NCBI GenBank assembly: GCA_003520555.1
Contig: DOUO01000146.1
Location: 1 to 22,482 of the forward strand
DNA length: 22,482 nt
Origin: Oscillospiraceae bacterium
GTDB taxonomy: Bacteria; Bacillota; Clostridia; Oscillospirales; Acutalibacteraceae
Direction of reading: 5' to 3'
A model generated the notes under the pieces. It was given only the letters and a program-made list of their open reading frames with translations, did no database searches and was not told the DNA's origin. Below, piece after piece: positions 7,042 to 13,707 of this stretch. The position numbers were made by a program, and so were the translations under genes. Position 1 is the stretch's first letter. Each line of letters opens with the position of its first letter.

Positions 7042-9051
7042 TTATTTAACCTTATATGTTTTGCCGTCCTCAACTTCAAAACCCTTTGCGCCTGCTTCAG
7101 GGTACTGAACACTGTTTTCAGCGTCTCCGTCGTTAAAGATAATCATAGGTGATTTCCATTCATCGGTAAGCGTGTAGCTGTATTTGCCGCCGCTTTCCTT
7201 TTTCATTTCCTCTCCGGGCCAGGAATCGTTTTCATCCTCGTCAACATTATAGACATAGGCATAAATCTTGTCTCCCCAATTTGAGGGCTTTTCAAAGTAA
7301 ACCTTTGCGCCTTTACCGACGGTGTAGTTTTTCCGGAAGGTAAACTCAACGCGTTCGTAGGTTTCAACACCCTGTTCGTTTTCGGCGGTAAGCTCAAGCT
7401 TTACAACTCCGCCGGACTTGGGAGCCTTAACCGTTACAGCGTCGCCGTCCCTGAAGCTTACAGCTTCTTCGCCGTCAAGCCTGTATTCCGCGTTTTTGGC
7501 ATTTTCGGCGGTAAGCGTGACCTTTACGCTGTCGCCTTCGGTCAAAAATTTTGTGCCCTTTGCAACGCCTACGTTTGCGCATTTTGCGTATTGTTCATAG
7601 CCCTCATTGTAAAGCACAACAACACTGTTTGCATTGATTCCCTTTTCCGAGGTAAGCTTGCCGTCTTTTACGGTGTAGACGGTTTTTTCGTCAACCCTGT
7701 CGGTGTATTCACCGTCGGGAAGATTGATTTCAAAGCCTGTTTTAAGCTCCTGTGTGTCGATATTTACAATTACGGCTCCCTTTTTGCCGCGCTCAATCAT
7801 CAATGCGGTTTCCTTGTTGCCGGGGTTTACAAGCTTCTCGTCCTCACCCTTCATTGCGGTGCGGAAAAAGTTAACCGCCTTTACCCTGCTGTCCTTGTAT
7901 TCGTCGCTGCCCTGAGCGCCGATACGGTTCATTCCCCATTCGTCCTCAATGCTGCTGCCGTAGGGACGCGAGAAAAACAGCGGAGTGCCGTCCTTGCGTG
8001 AGGCTATAATTGCCCAGCCTGCAATAACACGGTCGTCGCTAAGCTGCGCCCATGTGCCGTCGTTGATATAATTATCGTGAGACTCAACCCAGGTGACGAT
8101 GTGCGAGGGATCCTCAATCCAATATTCGCTGACGCTTGCGGTGTCAATAAAGTTATTAACCAATGCGCTGCGGATTTTGCTGCCGTAAACACTGGATGTG
8201 GTTCTTCCGATTGCTTTTACATAGTCGTCTATCCGGTCGTTTCCGCCCTGCAAAACTTCGCCGTAGATAAACATCTTGTCAGCGTTGTCGATTTCCTTTG
8301 TAACGCGCTCCCAAAAGTTGTTTTTAAAGCCGTCGTTTTCTTTCGGGTCGTCGGGCAGACCGATATGCTTTGCGGTGTCGTGACGGAAGCCGTCGGCTCC
8401 GCAGGCTATGCAGTCGTTTAAAAAATTGATGAAATAATCCTGATATGACGGGCGTTCGGTGTTGATGTCCGGAAGTCCGCCCATTTTGTAGGTAGTACAC
8501 TGAAGGCGGTCGCTGTAGTCGGAAATGTCATTGCTGTTTCCCTTGTGAAACAAGGTTTCCAAGCTTCCGCCGCCCGCTTTTATCAAATTCTGCGAAACCT
8601 CGCTGAGAGTGGTTGTGGTGTGGTTGGCGATTACGTCAACGATTACCTTTACGCCGTATTTATGCGCTTCGGCGCACATTTCCTTAAACTCGTCGCGCGT
8701 TCCCAGCTGATAGTTGCCGATTTTAAAGTCGGTGGGCTGATAATGATAATACCACTTTCCGTCGCCGTACAGCTCCATTCCGCCGCCGTCGCCCTTAAGA
8801 CATTCATTTACGGGCGAAGTCTGTACCGCGGAAAAGCCCGCGGCGGCTATGTCCGGAATTGAAGCCTTTATGGTGTTGAAATCCCAGCTGAACGCCTGCA
8901 AAATTGCGCCGTCGGCAACATTTCCGGCTGTTTTAAAGTCGGTTGAAACAGGCTTTTGTTCTGTCTTGTTTCCGTCGCAGCCCGAAAAACATACCGCTGT
9001 ACCCGTGAGCATAAACGCGCAAAGCAAAGCAGCTATAATTCTTTTATGCAA
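7042..9051 (-). CDS. Surface lipoprotein alpha-amylase (GH13) with C-terminal starch-binding module
   Basis: This 669-residue secreted enzyme should cleave alpha-1,4 glucans at the cell surface. A basic, hydrophobic signal ends in a lipobox-like CFSGC (Cys25). The GH13 barrel follows, with DVIANH (about 139-144), the nucleophile D225 in GFRHDTAKH, acid/base E265 in YGEVLQG and transition-state D326 in ESHDN. A beta C-domain, an Ig-like segment (about 495-575) and a C-terminal module (about 585-669) follow. The last module, with its aromatic and DENDSWPGEEM residues, resembles CBM26-type starch-binding domains. The start is TTG at 9051, about 8 nt after AAAGGAAG. It gives a clean signal peptide, and no ATG fits. 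Longer frames lack a ribosome binding site. An SseB-like gene follows. Confidence 0.92.
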   Translation of the reverse strand: MHKRIIAALLCAFMLTGTAVCFSGCDGNKTEQKPVSTDFKTAGNVADGAILQAFSWDFNTIKASIPDIAAAGFSAVQTSPVNECLKGDGGGMELYGDGKWYYHYQPTDFKIGNYQLGTRDEFKEMCAEAHKYGVKVIVDVIANHTTTTLSEVSQNLIKAGGGSLETLFHKGNSNDISDYSDRLQCTTYKMGGLPDINTERPSYQDYFINFLNDCIACGADGFRHDTAKHIGLPDDPKENDGFKNNFWERVTKEIDNADKMFIYGEVLQGGNDRIDDYVKAIGRTTSSVYGSKIRSALVNNFIDTASVSEYWIEDPSHIVTWVESHDNYINDGTWAQLSDDRVIAGWAIIASRKDGTPLFFSRPYGSSIEDEWGMNRIGAQGSDEYKDSRVKAVNFFRTAMKGEDEKLVNPGNKETALMIERGKKGAVIVNIDTQELKTGFEINLPDGEYTDRVDEKTVYTVKDGKLTSEKGINANSVVVLYNEGYEQYAKCANVGVAKGTKFLTEGDSVKVTLTAENAKNAEYRLDGEEAVSFRDGDAVTVKAPKSGGVVKLELTAENEQGVETYERVEFTFRKNYTVGKGAKVYFEKPSNWGDKIYAYVYNVDEDENDSWPGEEMKKESGGKYSYTLTDEWKSPMIIFNDGDAENSVQYPEAGAKGFEVEDGKTYKVK

Positions 9052-9068
9052 ATATAACACTTCCTTTG

Positions 9069-9089
9069 CAATGTTATCTACATTGTTAT
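9069..9089 (-). promoter_or_regulatory. Inverted repeat next to the amylase ribosome binding site
   Basis: CAATGT (9069-9074) and ACATTG (9080-9085) form an inverted repeat just upstream of the AAAGGA ribosome binding site. The minus-strand 10-mer ATAACAATGT (9089-9080) is identical to one near the start of the lipoprotein gene at 9338-9955. It could be an operator or a small hairpin that gates translation. A weak proximal promoter (TTGCGG, 17 bp, TATAAC) would overlap it. Confidence 0.45.
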
Positions 9090-9099
9090 AATCAGCCAT

Positions 9100-9129
9100 C
9101 GCTCTTGCCGCAAAGCGGCAAATCGAGCG
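9100..9129 (-). promoter_or_regulatory. Hairpin in the amylase 5' leader
   Basis: The inner stem TTGCCGC/GCGGCAA (9105-9111 with 9115-9121, 3-nt loop) is extended by CGCTC/GAGCG (9100-9104 with 9125-9129), with a 3-nt bulge on one side. No T-run follows on the minus strand, so it is not a terminator. It would fold in an mRNA made from the distal promoter and could stabilise the transcript or present a protein site. Confidence 0.55.
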
Positions 9130-9144
9130 GGCAATATAAATTTG

Positions 9145-9204
9145 TATAATAAACGCAAAATAAAACATTAATTTAGAAAAATTAGATTTTATGCGTTTAT
9201 TATA
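9145..9204. repeat. 13-bp perfect inverted repeat upstream of the amylase
   Basis: Arms TATAATAAACGCA (9145-9157) and TGCGTTTATTATA (9192-9204) are perfect complements separated by 34 AT-rich nt. The spacer itself contains TAATTT/AAATTA. The right arm includes the predicted minus-strand -10 box. The AAACG core resembles LacI/CcpA-family half-sites but does not match a full cre consensus. Confidence 0.65.
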
Positions 9205-9227
9205 ACATATTTTTATTTACAATGGAA
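9199..9227 (-). promoter_or_regulatory. Predicted distal promoter of the amylase gene
   Basis: Minus-strand TATAAT (9204-9199) is preceded by an extended TGT element, with a weak TTCCAT -35 (9227-9222) at 17 bp. Transcription from here would give a leader of about 140 nt that contains the hairpin at 9100-9129. Confidence 0.5.
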
Positions 9228-9296
9228 TACCTTTTGTACAAATTTATTTTACATCAAATGCAGAAGCGGCTTTGCCCGAAATATTATCGCAATAGA

Positions 9297-9320
9297 AAAG
9301 GCCCGGATATCCGGACCTTT
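9297..9320 (-). terminator. Intrinsic terminator after the small lipoprotein gene
   Basis: A 10-bp stem (9297-9306 with 9311-9320, one G-T wobble) has an ATAT loop. On the minus strand the descending arm ends in TTTT. It lies 18 bp after the stop codon of the lipoprotein gene and separates it from the amylase leader. Confidence 0.75.
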
Positions 9321-9337
9321 AAGATTACCGTTTTTAA

Positions 9338-9955
9338 TTAGTTGCCCTGATAAGGAGCAACAGTGTTGTCCTCATCCTCGGGTTCGGCGTAAACACGGCC
9401 GTTGTTGGTCTGCGAGCCGGTATTTCCGCCCTGACTTGAGCTTTCGTTATTGGTGTTGGCGTTTCCGGATGTATCGGGATAACAGAACTGGAAGCCCGAA
9501 TAATATACAGCGTAAGTACCGTCTGACTTCTTAACCGTTACTACCCAACATTCCAAACCGTCGGGAGCGTAACCCGGGTAATCGCCTACCACAATCGCTT
9601 CCTGGTCGCCCGCAACGCTGAGAGCGTTCTGAATCGCAACCTGTTCCCAAACACCGCCGTAAACCTTATCTTCGGGGATATTGCCGCCCTGATAGTTTGT
9701 AGCCGGCTGATAATATTCGCTGCCCTGATTTGCAATGCTGCTTTGAAGAGCGTTTGATACCTCACCGCTCGCCTGAGCGCTCGCCTGAGCGCTTGCCGCA
9801 ACTGTTGTTGCCGCGGCTGTTGTTGCCGGAGCTGTAGTTGTGGGTGCTGTTGTAGACGCCTTGCTGCTTTCTTTGCTGCCGCCGCAGGAAGCCATTGTCA
9901 TACACACCGAAGCAACAATAACGCCTGCAAGGACTGCAGTTAGAATTCTTTTCAT
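9338..9955 (-). CDS. Small secreted lipoprotein of unknown function with a Thr/Ala-rich stalk
   Basis: I do not recognise this 205-residue protein. It has a lipoprotein signal peptide (MKRILTAV...) with lipobox MASC (Cys24). A low-complexity Ser/Thr/Ala/Pro stalk follows to about residue 65 and includes a duplicated SAQA unit. A compact segment at about 75-160 contains GVWEQVAIQNAL, GDYPGYAPDG and CWVVTVKKSDGTYAVYYSG, and the tail is Asn/Ser/Gly-rich and acidic. The globular part is faintly PepSY-like (a helix followed by strands), which I hold at low confidence. ATG at 9955 is chosen because GGAG lies 8 nt upstream. A TTG at 9961 would be only 2 nt from it. The gene is monocistronic, with its own consensus promoter and terminator. 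Confidence 0.85.
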   Translation of the reverse strand: MKRILTAVLAGVIVASVCMTMASCGGSKESSKASTTAPTTTAPATTAAATTVAASAQASAQASGEVSNALQSSIANQGSEYYQPATNYQGGNIPEDKVYGGVWEQVAIQNALSVAGDQEAIVVGDYPGYAPDGLECWVVTVKKSDGTYAVYYSGFQFCYPDTSGNANTNNESSSQGGNTGSQTNNGRVYAEPEDEDNTVAPYQGN

Positions 9956-9974
9956 ATTCAACTCTCCTTTTATA

Positions 9975-10002
9975 ATAACATTGTTATCATTATAATAACA
10001 AT
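9975..10002. promoter_or_regulatory. Operator-like palindromes around the lipoprotein transcription start
   Basis: ATAACATTGTTAT (9975-9987) is a perfect palindrome around one central base and lies just downstream of the -10, over the expected start of transcription. ATTGTTAT (9980-9987) and ATAACAAT (9995-10002) form a second 8-bp inverted repeat flanking the -10 box. The shared half-site suggests binding by a dimeric repressor. Confidence 0.65.
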
Positions 10003-10017
10003 ATTTTACAGTGTCAA
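9989..10017 (-). promoter_or_regulatory. Perfect-consensus sigma-A promoter of the small lipoprotein gene
   Basis: On the minus strand TTGACA (10017-10012) and TATAAT (9994-9989) are both exact consensus with a 17-bp spacer, about 34 bp upstream of the ATG. This predicts strong expression unless repressed. Confidence 0.88.
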
Positions 10018-10033
10018 TAATTATAACACAATT

Positions 10034-10423
10034 TTAATCCATATTAACAATTTTTGTAAACAATTGAGAAATACGTTCCGTGTTTCCGTTTATGTGGAGA
10101 TATCCGAAAAGACATTCAAGTCCTGTGGCACTGTGATAGTCGGCAACAGTTCCGTGCTTAGGAGTGCATTTCGGCGCGGCGTTTCTTCCGCGCTTGTATA
10201 CCGCAAGTTCTTTTTCCGACAAGAGCGGCATTAAGTTTGCGGCAAAGCGCGCCTGACTTTCGCAATTAACAAGCGAAACCTTGAGCTTATTGAGTTCGCC
10301 GACCGGACGGTTTGCACGGCGCACAAGATAGTCGCGTACAAGCAAGTCATAAACTCCGTCGCCGATAAACGCAAGAGTCAGCGGAGAATATGAGTCGCCT
10401 TCTGTTCTTTTTATTTCACTCAT
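10034..10423 (-). CDS. mrnC: Mini-ribonuclease III
   Basis: Mini-III is an RNase III-like nuclease without a double-strand-RNA-binding domain that trims 23S rRNA precursors in Firmicutes. The 129-residue size is typical. The RNase III signature appears as LAFIGDGVYDLLVR (acidic residue D22), and a second acidic position sits in SATGLECLFGYL (E103). EKELAVYKRGRNA and the KHGT segment are characteristic of the family. It starts 9 bp after the obg stop, and its AAGGAG overlaps that stop codon, so the two are co-transcribed. No terminator is evident after it. Confidence 0.94.
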   Translation of the reverse strand: MSEIKRTEGDSYSPLTLAFIGDGVYDLLVRDYLVRRANRPVGELNKLKVSLVNCESQARFAANLMPLLSEKELAVYKRGRNAAPKCTPKHGTVADYHSATGLECLFGYLHINGNTERISQLFTKIVNMD

Positions 10424-10432
10424 AGCCGCTCC

Positions 10433-11704
10433 TTACTCCATGAAGTCAAACTCAAGGTCATAAATTGAAACAGTGTCGCCGTCCTTGCAGCCCTTTTGAC
10501 GCAGAGCGTCAATAACTCCGCCGTTTGCAAGTACCTTTTGGAAATAATTTAGGCTTTCATAATCGTCAAAATTTATACCTCGCATTACCTGCAGAAGCCA
10601 GTCCGCCTCAACGGTGTAAATTCCGTTGATGTTGCGGATTTCAACGCTGTGGTCATCGAAGTCATCAACCGTCATTACGGGAGCGGGCTCGGCTTCGAAG
10701 CGCGTTATCGGCGGAAGCTTGGACAGCATTTCCTGAATTTTTTGAAGCAACGGGTCGACATCATAGCGTATTGCGGCCATTATGGGGAAAAACTCGTAGC
10801 CCTTTGAATTGACATATTTTTTGAAATTCTCAATTTGTTCATCGGTTGCCATGTCGCATTTATTTCCGGCGACAACCATAGGGCGGTTCGCAAGCTCGGG
10901 GTTAAATTTTACAAGCTCCGAGTTAATTGTTTCAAAATCCTCAATGGGATTTCTGCCCTCGCTGCCGGAAACATCAACAACGTGAACAAGCATACGGCAG
11001 CGCTCAACATGACGCAGAAACTGATGTCCGAGTCCTGTACCCTGCCACGCGCCTTCAATAAGGCCGGGGATATCCGCCATGACAAAGGACGAGCCTTCGC
11101 CCATTGACACAACGCCCAGTACCGGGGTGATTGTGGTAAAGTGATAATCGGCTATTTCGGGCTTCGCCTGCGATACAACGGAAATAAGCGTGCTTTTGCC
11201 GACGTTTGGAAAGCCCACAAGCCCTACGTCTGCCAGAAGCTTAAGCTCAAGCACAACGTCAAATTCCTCGCCGGGAAGTCCGGGCTTCGCGAATCTCGGA
11301 ACCTGGCGTACGGGTGTGGCAAAGTGGGGATTTCCCCAGCCGCCTTTGCCTCCGCGCGCGACAACGTGAGGTTCTTTGTCGGAGATATCCGCCAAAACAC
11401 GGTTTGAGCTTTCCTCCTTAACAACCGTACCGACGGGCACGCGGATAATTAAATCCTCGGCGTTTTTGCCGCGGCAGCGACCGCCTTTACCGTTTTCTCC
11501 CTTTTTTGCGGCATATTTACGCTTATAACGGAAGTCGGCAAGGGTTGAAAGATTTGAGTCGGCAAGAAACACAATATTTCCGCCGCGGCCTCCGTCGCCG
11601 CCGTCCGGTCCTCCGGCAGCAACGTATTTTTCACGGTGAAACGAAACCGCTCCGTCGCCGCCGTCTCCTGCCTTTATTTTTATGTGCGCTTTATCTACGA
11701 ACAT
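10433..11704 (-). CDS. obgE: GTPase Obg (50S assembly / stress GTPase)
   Basis: Obg is a ribosome-assembly GTPase. The 423 residues have the three-domain plan. First is the glycine-rich Obg fold (1-158; GDGGDGAVSF, GGPDGGDGGRGG). Next is the G domain, with G1 GFPNVGKS (164-171), Thr-Thr at 190-191, DIPG at 211-214 and NKCD at 281-284. Last is the C-terminal OCT domain with the end motif YDLEFDF. The start at 11704 follows AAGGAGG by 6 nt, and an upstream in-frame GTG/ATG extension lacks family support. A hairpin lies immediately before the ribosome binding site. Confidence 0.97.
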   Translation of the reverse strand: MFVDKAHIKIKAGDGGDGAVSFHREKYVAAGGPDGGDGGRGGNIVFLADSNLSTLADFRYKRKYAAKKGENGKGGRCRGKNAEDLIIRVPVGTVVKEESSNRVLADISDKEPHVVARGGKGGWGNPHFATPVRQVPRFAKPGLPGEEFDVVLELKLLADVGLVGFPNVGKSTLISVVSQAKPEIADYHFTTITPVLGVVSMGEGSSFVMADIPGLIEGAWQGTGLGHQFLRHVERCRMLVHVVDVSGSEGRNPIEDFETINSELVKFNPELANRPMVVAGNKCDMATDEQIENFKKYVNSKGYEFFPIMAAIRYDVDPLLQKIQEMLSKLPPITRFEAEPAPVMTVDDFDDHSVEIRNINGIYTVEADWLLQVMRGINFDDYESLNYFQKVLANGGVIDALRQKGCKDGDTVSIYDLEFDFME

Positions 11705-11720
11705 ACAATACCTCCTTATC

Positions 11721-11737
11721 TTGCGGCAAAACCGCAA
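11721..11737 (-). promoter_or_regulatory. Hairpin just upstream of the obg ribosome binding site
   Basis: TTGCGG (11721-11726) and CCGCAA (11732-11737) form a 6-bp stem with a 5-nt loop. It ends about 4 nt before the AAGGAGG of obg. No T-run follows. It could affect obg translation or protect a processed 5' end downstream of the rpmA terminator. Confidence 0.5.
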
Positions 11738-11751
11738 TTCCTGCGTAAATC

Positions 11752-11784
11752 AAAAAAGGGCGAGTATATTTCAACTCACCCTTT
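11752..11784 (-). terminator. Intrinsic terminator after rpmA
   Basis: Stem 11774-11784 with 11755-11765 (11 bp, one G-T wobble) and an 8-nt loop. On the minus strand the stem runs straight into six Ts. It lies between rpmA and obg, so obg-mrnC is expressed either by read-through or from a promoter I could not identify in the roughly 50 bp that remain. Confidence 0.85.
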
Positions 11785-11791
11785 AGCTTTA

Positions 11792-12076
11792 TTACTGCTC
11801 TACAGGATAAACGCTTGCGCGCTTTCTGTCTTTGCCCATACGCTCAAAACGGAGAACGCCGTCAATTTTCGCGAACAGAGTGTCGTCCGAGCCTCTGCCT
11901 ACGTTAGCGCCGGGATGAATGTGAGTTCCTCTCTGCTTAACAAGAATGTTGCCCGCGAGAACCTTCTGACCGTCCGCGCGCTTAACGCCGAGACGCTTTG
12001 ATTCGCTGTCGCGGCCGTTCTTTGTTGAACCCATACCTTTTTTATGAGCGAATAACTGAATGTTTATTTTAAGCAT
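11792..12076 (-). CDS. rpmA: 50S ribosomal protein L27 with cleavable N-terminal extension
   Basis: The 94-residue L27 carries [17 protein letters not shown] and RQRGT-like [10 protein letters not shown] motifs. Its N-terminus [14 protein letters not shown] matches the Firmicutes extension that Prp removes after F9 to expose the mature Ala-His N-terminus near the peptidyl-transferase centre. A GGAGG inside the end of prp lies 9 nt before the ATG. It is the last gene of rplU-prp-rpmA and is followed by a terminator. Confidence 0.98.
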   Translation of the reverse strand: MLKINIQLFAHKKGMGSTKNGRDSESKRLGVKRADGQKVLAGNILVKQRGTHIHPGANVGRGSDDTLFAKIDGVLRFERMGKDRKRASVYPVEQ

Positions 12077-12080
12077 TACC

Positions 12081-12398
12081 TTACACCTCCGAAATTTTAA
12101 CTTTAATAAATTGTGGATACTCTTGTGAAAGAGCCGTTAGGTGGAGCCTTAGGCCTTCAAGCGTTATCCTTGAGGCTTCGGCGTCCTTTTGTGACAGATT
12201 CAGGTTTAAAAATCCGTCGTTTACGGTAACTTCGGCTTCAATATGTTGGATTTCGGTGACTGTGTTTGCCGCCATTAAAGCCGCGGAGCTGACAGCGGAG
12301 CAAACAATGTCGCTTCCGGCTTCGGAATATCCCGAATGTCCGCTGACTTTATAACCCGTAATCAAGCCGTTGTGAACCGTAAAATTTACCGAAATCAT
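12081..12398 (-). CDS. prp: Ribosomal-processing cysteine protease Prp
   Basis: Prp removes the N-terminal extension of L27 in Firmicutes. The 105-residue protein has the catalytic pair in [20 protein letters not shown]21 and C33. The gene lies between rplU and rpmA, as is usual. Its ATG shares one base with the rplU stop (TAATG), and no Shine-Dalgarno is visible, so translation probably depends on coupling to rplU. Confidence 0.96.
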   Translation of the reverse strand: MISVNFTVHNGLITGYKVSGHSGYSEAGSDIVCSAVSSAALMAANTVTEIQHIEAEVTVNDGFLNLNLSQKDAEASRITLEGLRLHLTALSQEYPQFIKVKISEV

Positions 12399-12706
12399 TA
12401 TGCTTCGATTGAAGTAATCTTAACCTGAGTGTAAGGCTGTCTGTGACCCTTTACTCTTTTTTCGCCTTTCTTAGGCTTGTAAGTAGCAACTCTGATTTTC
12501 TTGCCTTTGCCGTTCTTAAGAACTTCGCCTGTAACCTTTGCACCCTCAACAAAAGGTGTGCCTACCTTGATGCCGTCGTCTGTACCAACCGCTACAACGT
12601 CAAAAGTTACGGTGTCGTTTGCTTCAGCGTCAAGCTTTTCAATAAAGATAACTTCATCGTTTGTTACCTTGTACTGCTTGCCGCCTGTTTGAATAACTGC
12701 GTACAT
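12398..12706 (-). CDS. rplU: 50S ribosomal protein L21
   Basis: The 102-residue L21 begins [14 protein letters not shown] and contains [15 protein letters not shown] and a [11 protein letters not shown] end, all typical of the family. ATG at 12706 follows AAAGGA by 8 nt. A longer frame reaching into the leader is not supported. It is the first gene of the operon, behind a good promoter and an L21-type leader. Confidence 0.98.
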   Translation of the reverse strand: MYAVIQTGGKQYKVTNDEVIFIEKLDAEANDTVTFDVVAVGTDDGIKVGTPFVEGAKVTGEVLKNGKGKKIRVATYKPKKGEKRVKGHRQPYTQVKITSIEA

Positions 12707-12785
12707 AATTTCAATCCTTTTCATTGGGCTCGCTACATATGGGTGAAATCCGAAGAATTTCTTACAACCCACAGTATGCGGCTTA
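12707..12785 (-). ncRNA. L21 leader-type structured 5' UTR of rplU
   Basis: The transcribed leader contains GCATACTGTGGGTTG and, after a small hairpin (AGAAATTCTTCGGATTTC), CACCCATATG. The GTGGGT/CACCC and CATA/TATG pairings give a stem with an inner hairpin, and the sequence resembles the Firmicutes L21 leader. By analogy it would bind L21 for autogenous control. The match is from memory of the family, not from a covariance search. Confidence 0.6.
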
Positions 12786-12788
12786 TAT

Positions 12789-12817
12789 ACTATAACATAC
12801 AGCCTGTTTTTTGTCAA
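12789..12817 (-). promoter_or_regulatory. Sigma-A promoter of rplU-prp-rpmA
   Basis: On the minus strand, a consensus TTGACA (12817-12812) and TATAGT (12794-12789) are separated by 17 bp, about 83 bp before the rplU ATG. The gap leaves room for the structured leader. Confidence 0.85.
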
Positions 12818-12855
12818 GTGTTTTATTATTGAATAAAGTCAGGCTTTAAACAATG

Positions 12856-13707
12856 TTATATACCGTTTTGCAGCTTGCACGCCTTGATTGTATTTTTCAT
12901 AAGAGTGGCGATTGTCATCGGTCCAACGCCGCCCGGAACGGGAGTTATGTAGGAACATTTGTCCTTGACGTTTTCAAAGTCAACGTCACCGCAGAGCTTA
13001 CCGTTTTCGTCTCTGTCCATGCCTACGTCAATTACAACAGCTCCTTGCTTAACCATATCAGCCTTTACAAACTTAGGTATTCCTACCGCCGCGACCAGAA
13101 TATCAGCTCGCAGACAAACTTCTTTAAGATTTTTTGTGCGGCTGTGACAGATTGTTACCGTGCCGTTTTTGTGAAGCAAAAGCATTCCCATTGGCTTGCC
13201 CACAATGTTGCTGCGGCCGATAACCACACATTCCTTACCTTCAACGGAAATATCATAATAATGAAGCATTTCCATAACGCCCGCGGGAGTGCAGGGCAAA
13301 AAGTCGTATTCGCCGAGCATGATTTTTCCAACGTTTACGGCGTGAAAAGCGTCAACGTCCTTTTGAGGACTTATGCGCTCAATTACCGCCTTGTCGTCAA
13401 GGTGTTTCGGCAAAGGAAGCTGAACCAAAATACCGTTTATATCGGTTTTTTCATTTAAAGTATCTACCAGCGCAAGAAGCTCCTCCTGGGTTGTTGAAGC
13501 CGGAAGCGCGTATTCCTCGGATTTAAAGCCCACAAAATCGCAGGCTTTCTTTTTGTTGTTTACATAAACACGCGAAGCCGGGTCGTCGCCTACGATTACA
13601 ACGGCAAGACCGGGGGTTACGCCGTGTTTTTCAATTAAATCAAGAGTTTCAAGCCTTACTTTTTCTTTTACTTCTGCCGACACCTTTTTTCCGTCGATAA
13701 TTTGCAT
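12856..13707 (-). CDS. folD: Bifunctional methylene-THF dehydrogenase / methenyl-THF cyclohydrolase
   Basis: FolD interconverts 5,10-methylene- and 10-formyl-THF with NADP. The 283 residues contain the substrate-site YVNNKKKACDFVG, the QLPLPKHLD motif, the Rossmann-region GRSNIVGKPMGMLL and the signature PVPGGVGPMTIATLM. The ATG at 13707 follows GGAGG by 9 nt and gives the family's usual MQIIDGKKVS start. The first 59 bp overlap the end of lgt in another frame. The rplU promoter starts just beyond its stop, with no clear terminator between. Confidence 0.97.
   Translation of the reverse strand: MQIIDGKKVSAEVKEKVRLETLDLIEKHGVTPGLAVVIVGDDPASRVYVNNKKKACDFVGFKSEEYALPASTTQEELLALVDTLNEKTDINGILVQLPLPKHLDDKAVIERISPQKDVDAFHAVNVGKIMLGEYDFLPCTPAGVMEMLHYYDISVEGKECVVIGRSNIVGKPMGMLLLHKNGTVTICHSRTKNLKEVCLRADILVAAVGIPKFVKADMVKQGAVVIDVGMDRDENGKLCGDVDFENVKDKCSYITPVPGGVGPMTIATLMKNTIKACKLQNGI

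Noticed and set aside
9100..9129. Terminator before the amylase gene
   Set aside because: There is a good stem but no T-run on either strand, so it is listed as a leader hairpin.
12853..13458. 201-codon open frame on the plus strand opposite folD
   Set aside because: It is antisense to an intact folD. The product is low-quality in composition with no recognisable motif, as expected of a shadow frame.
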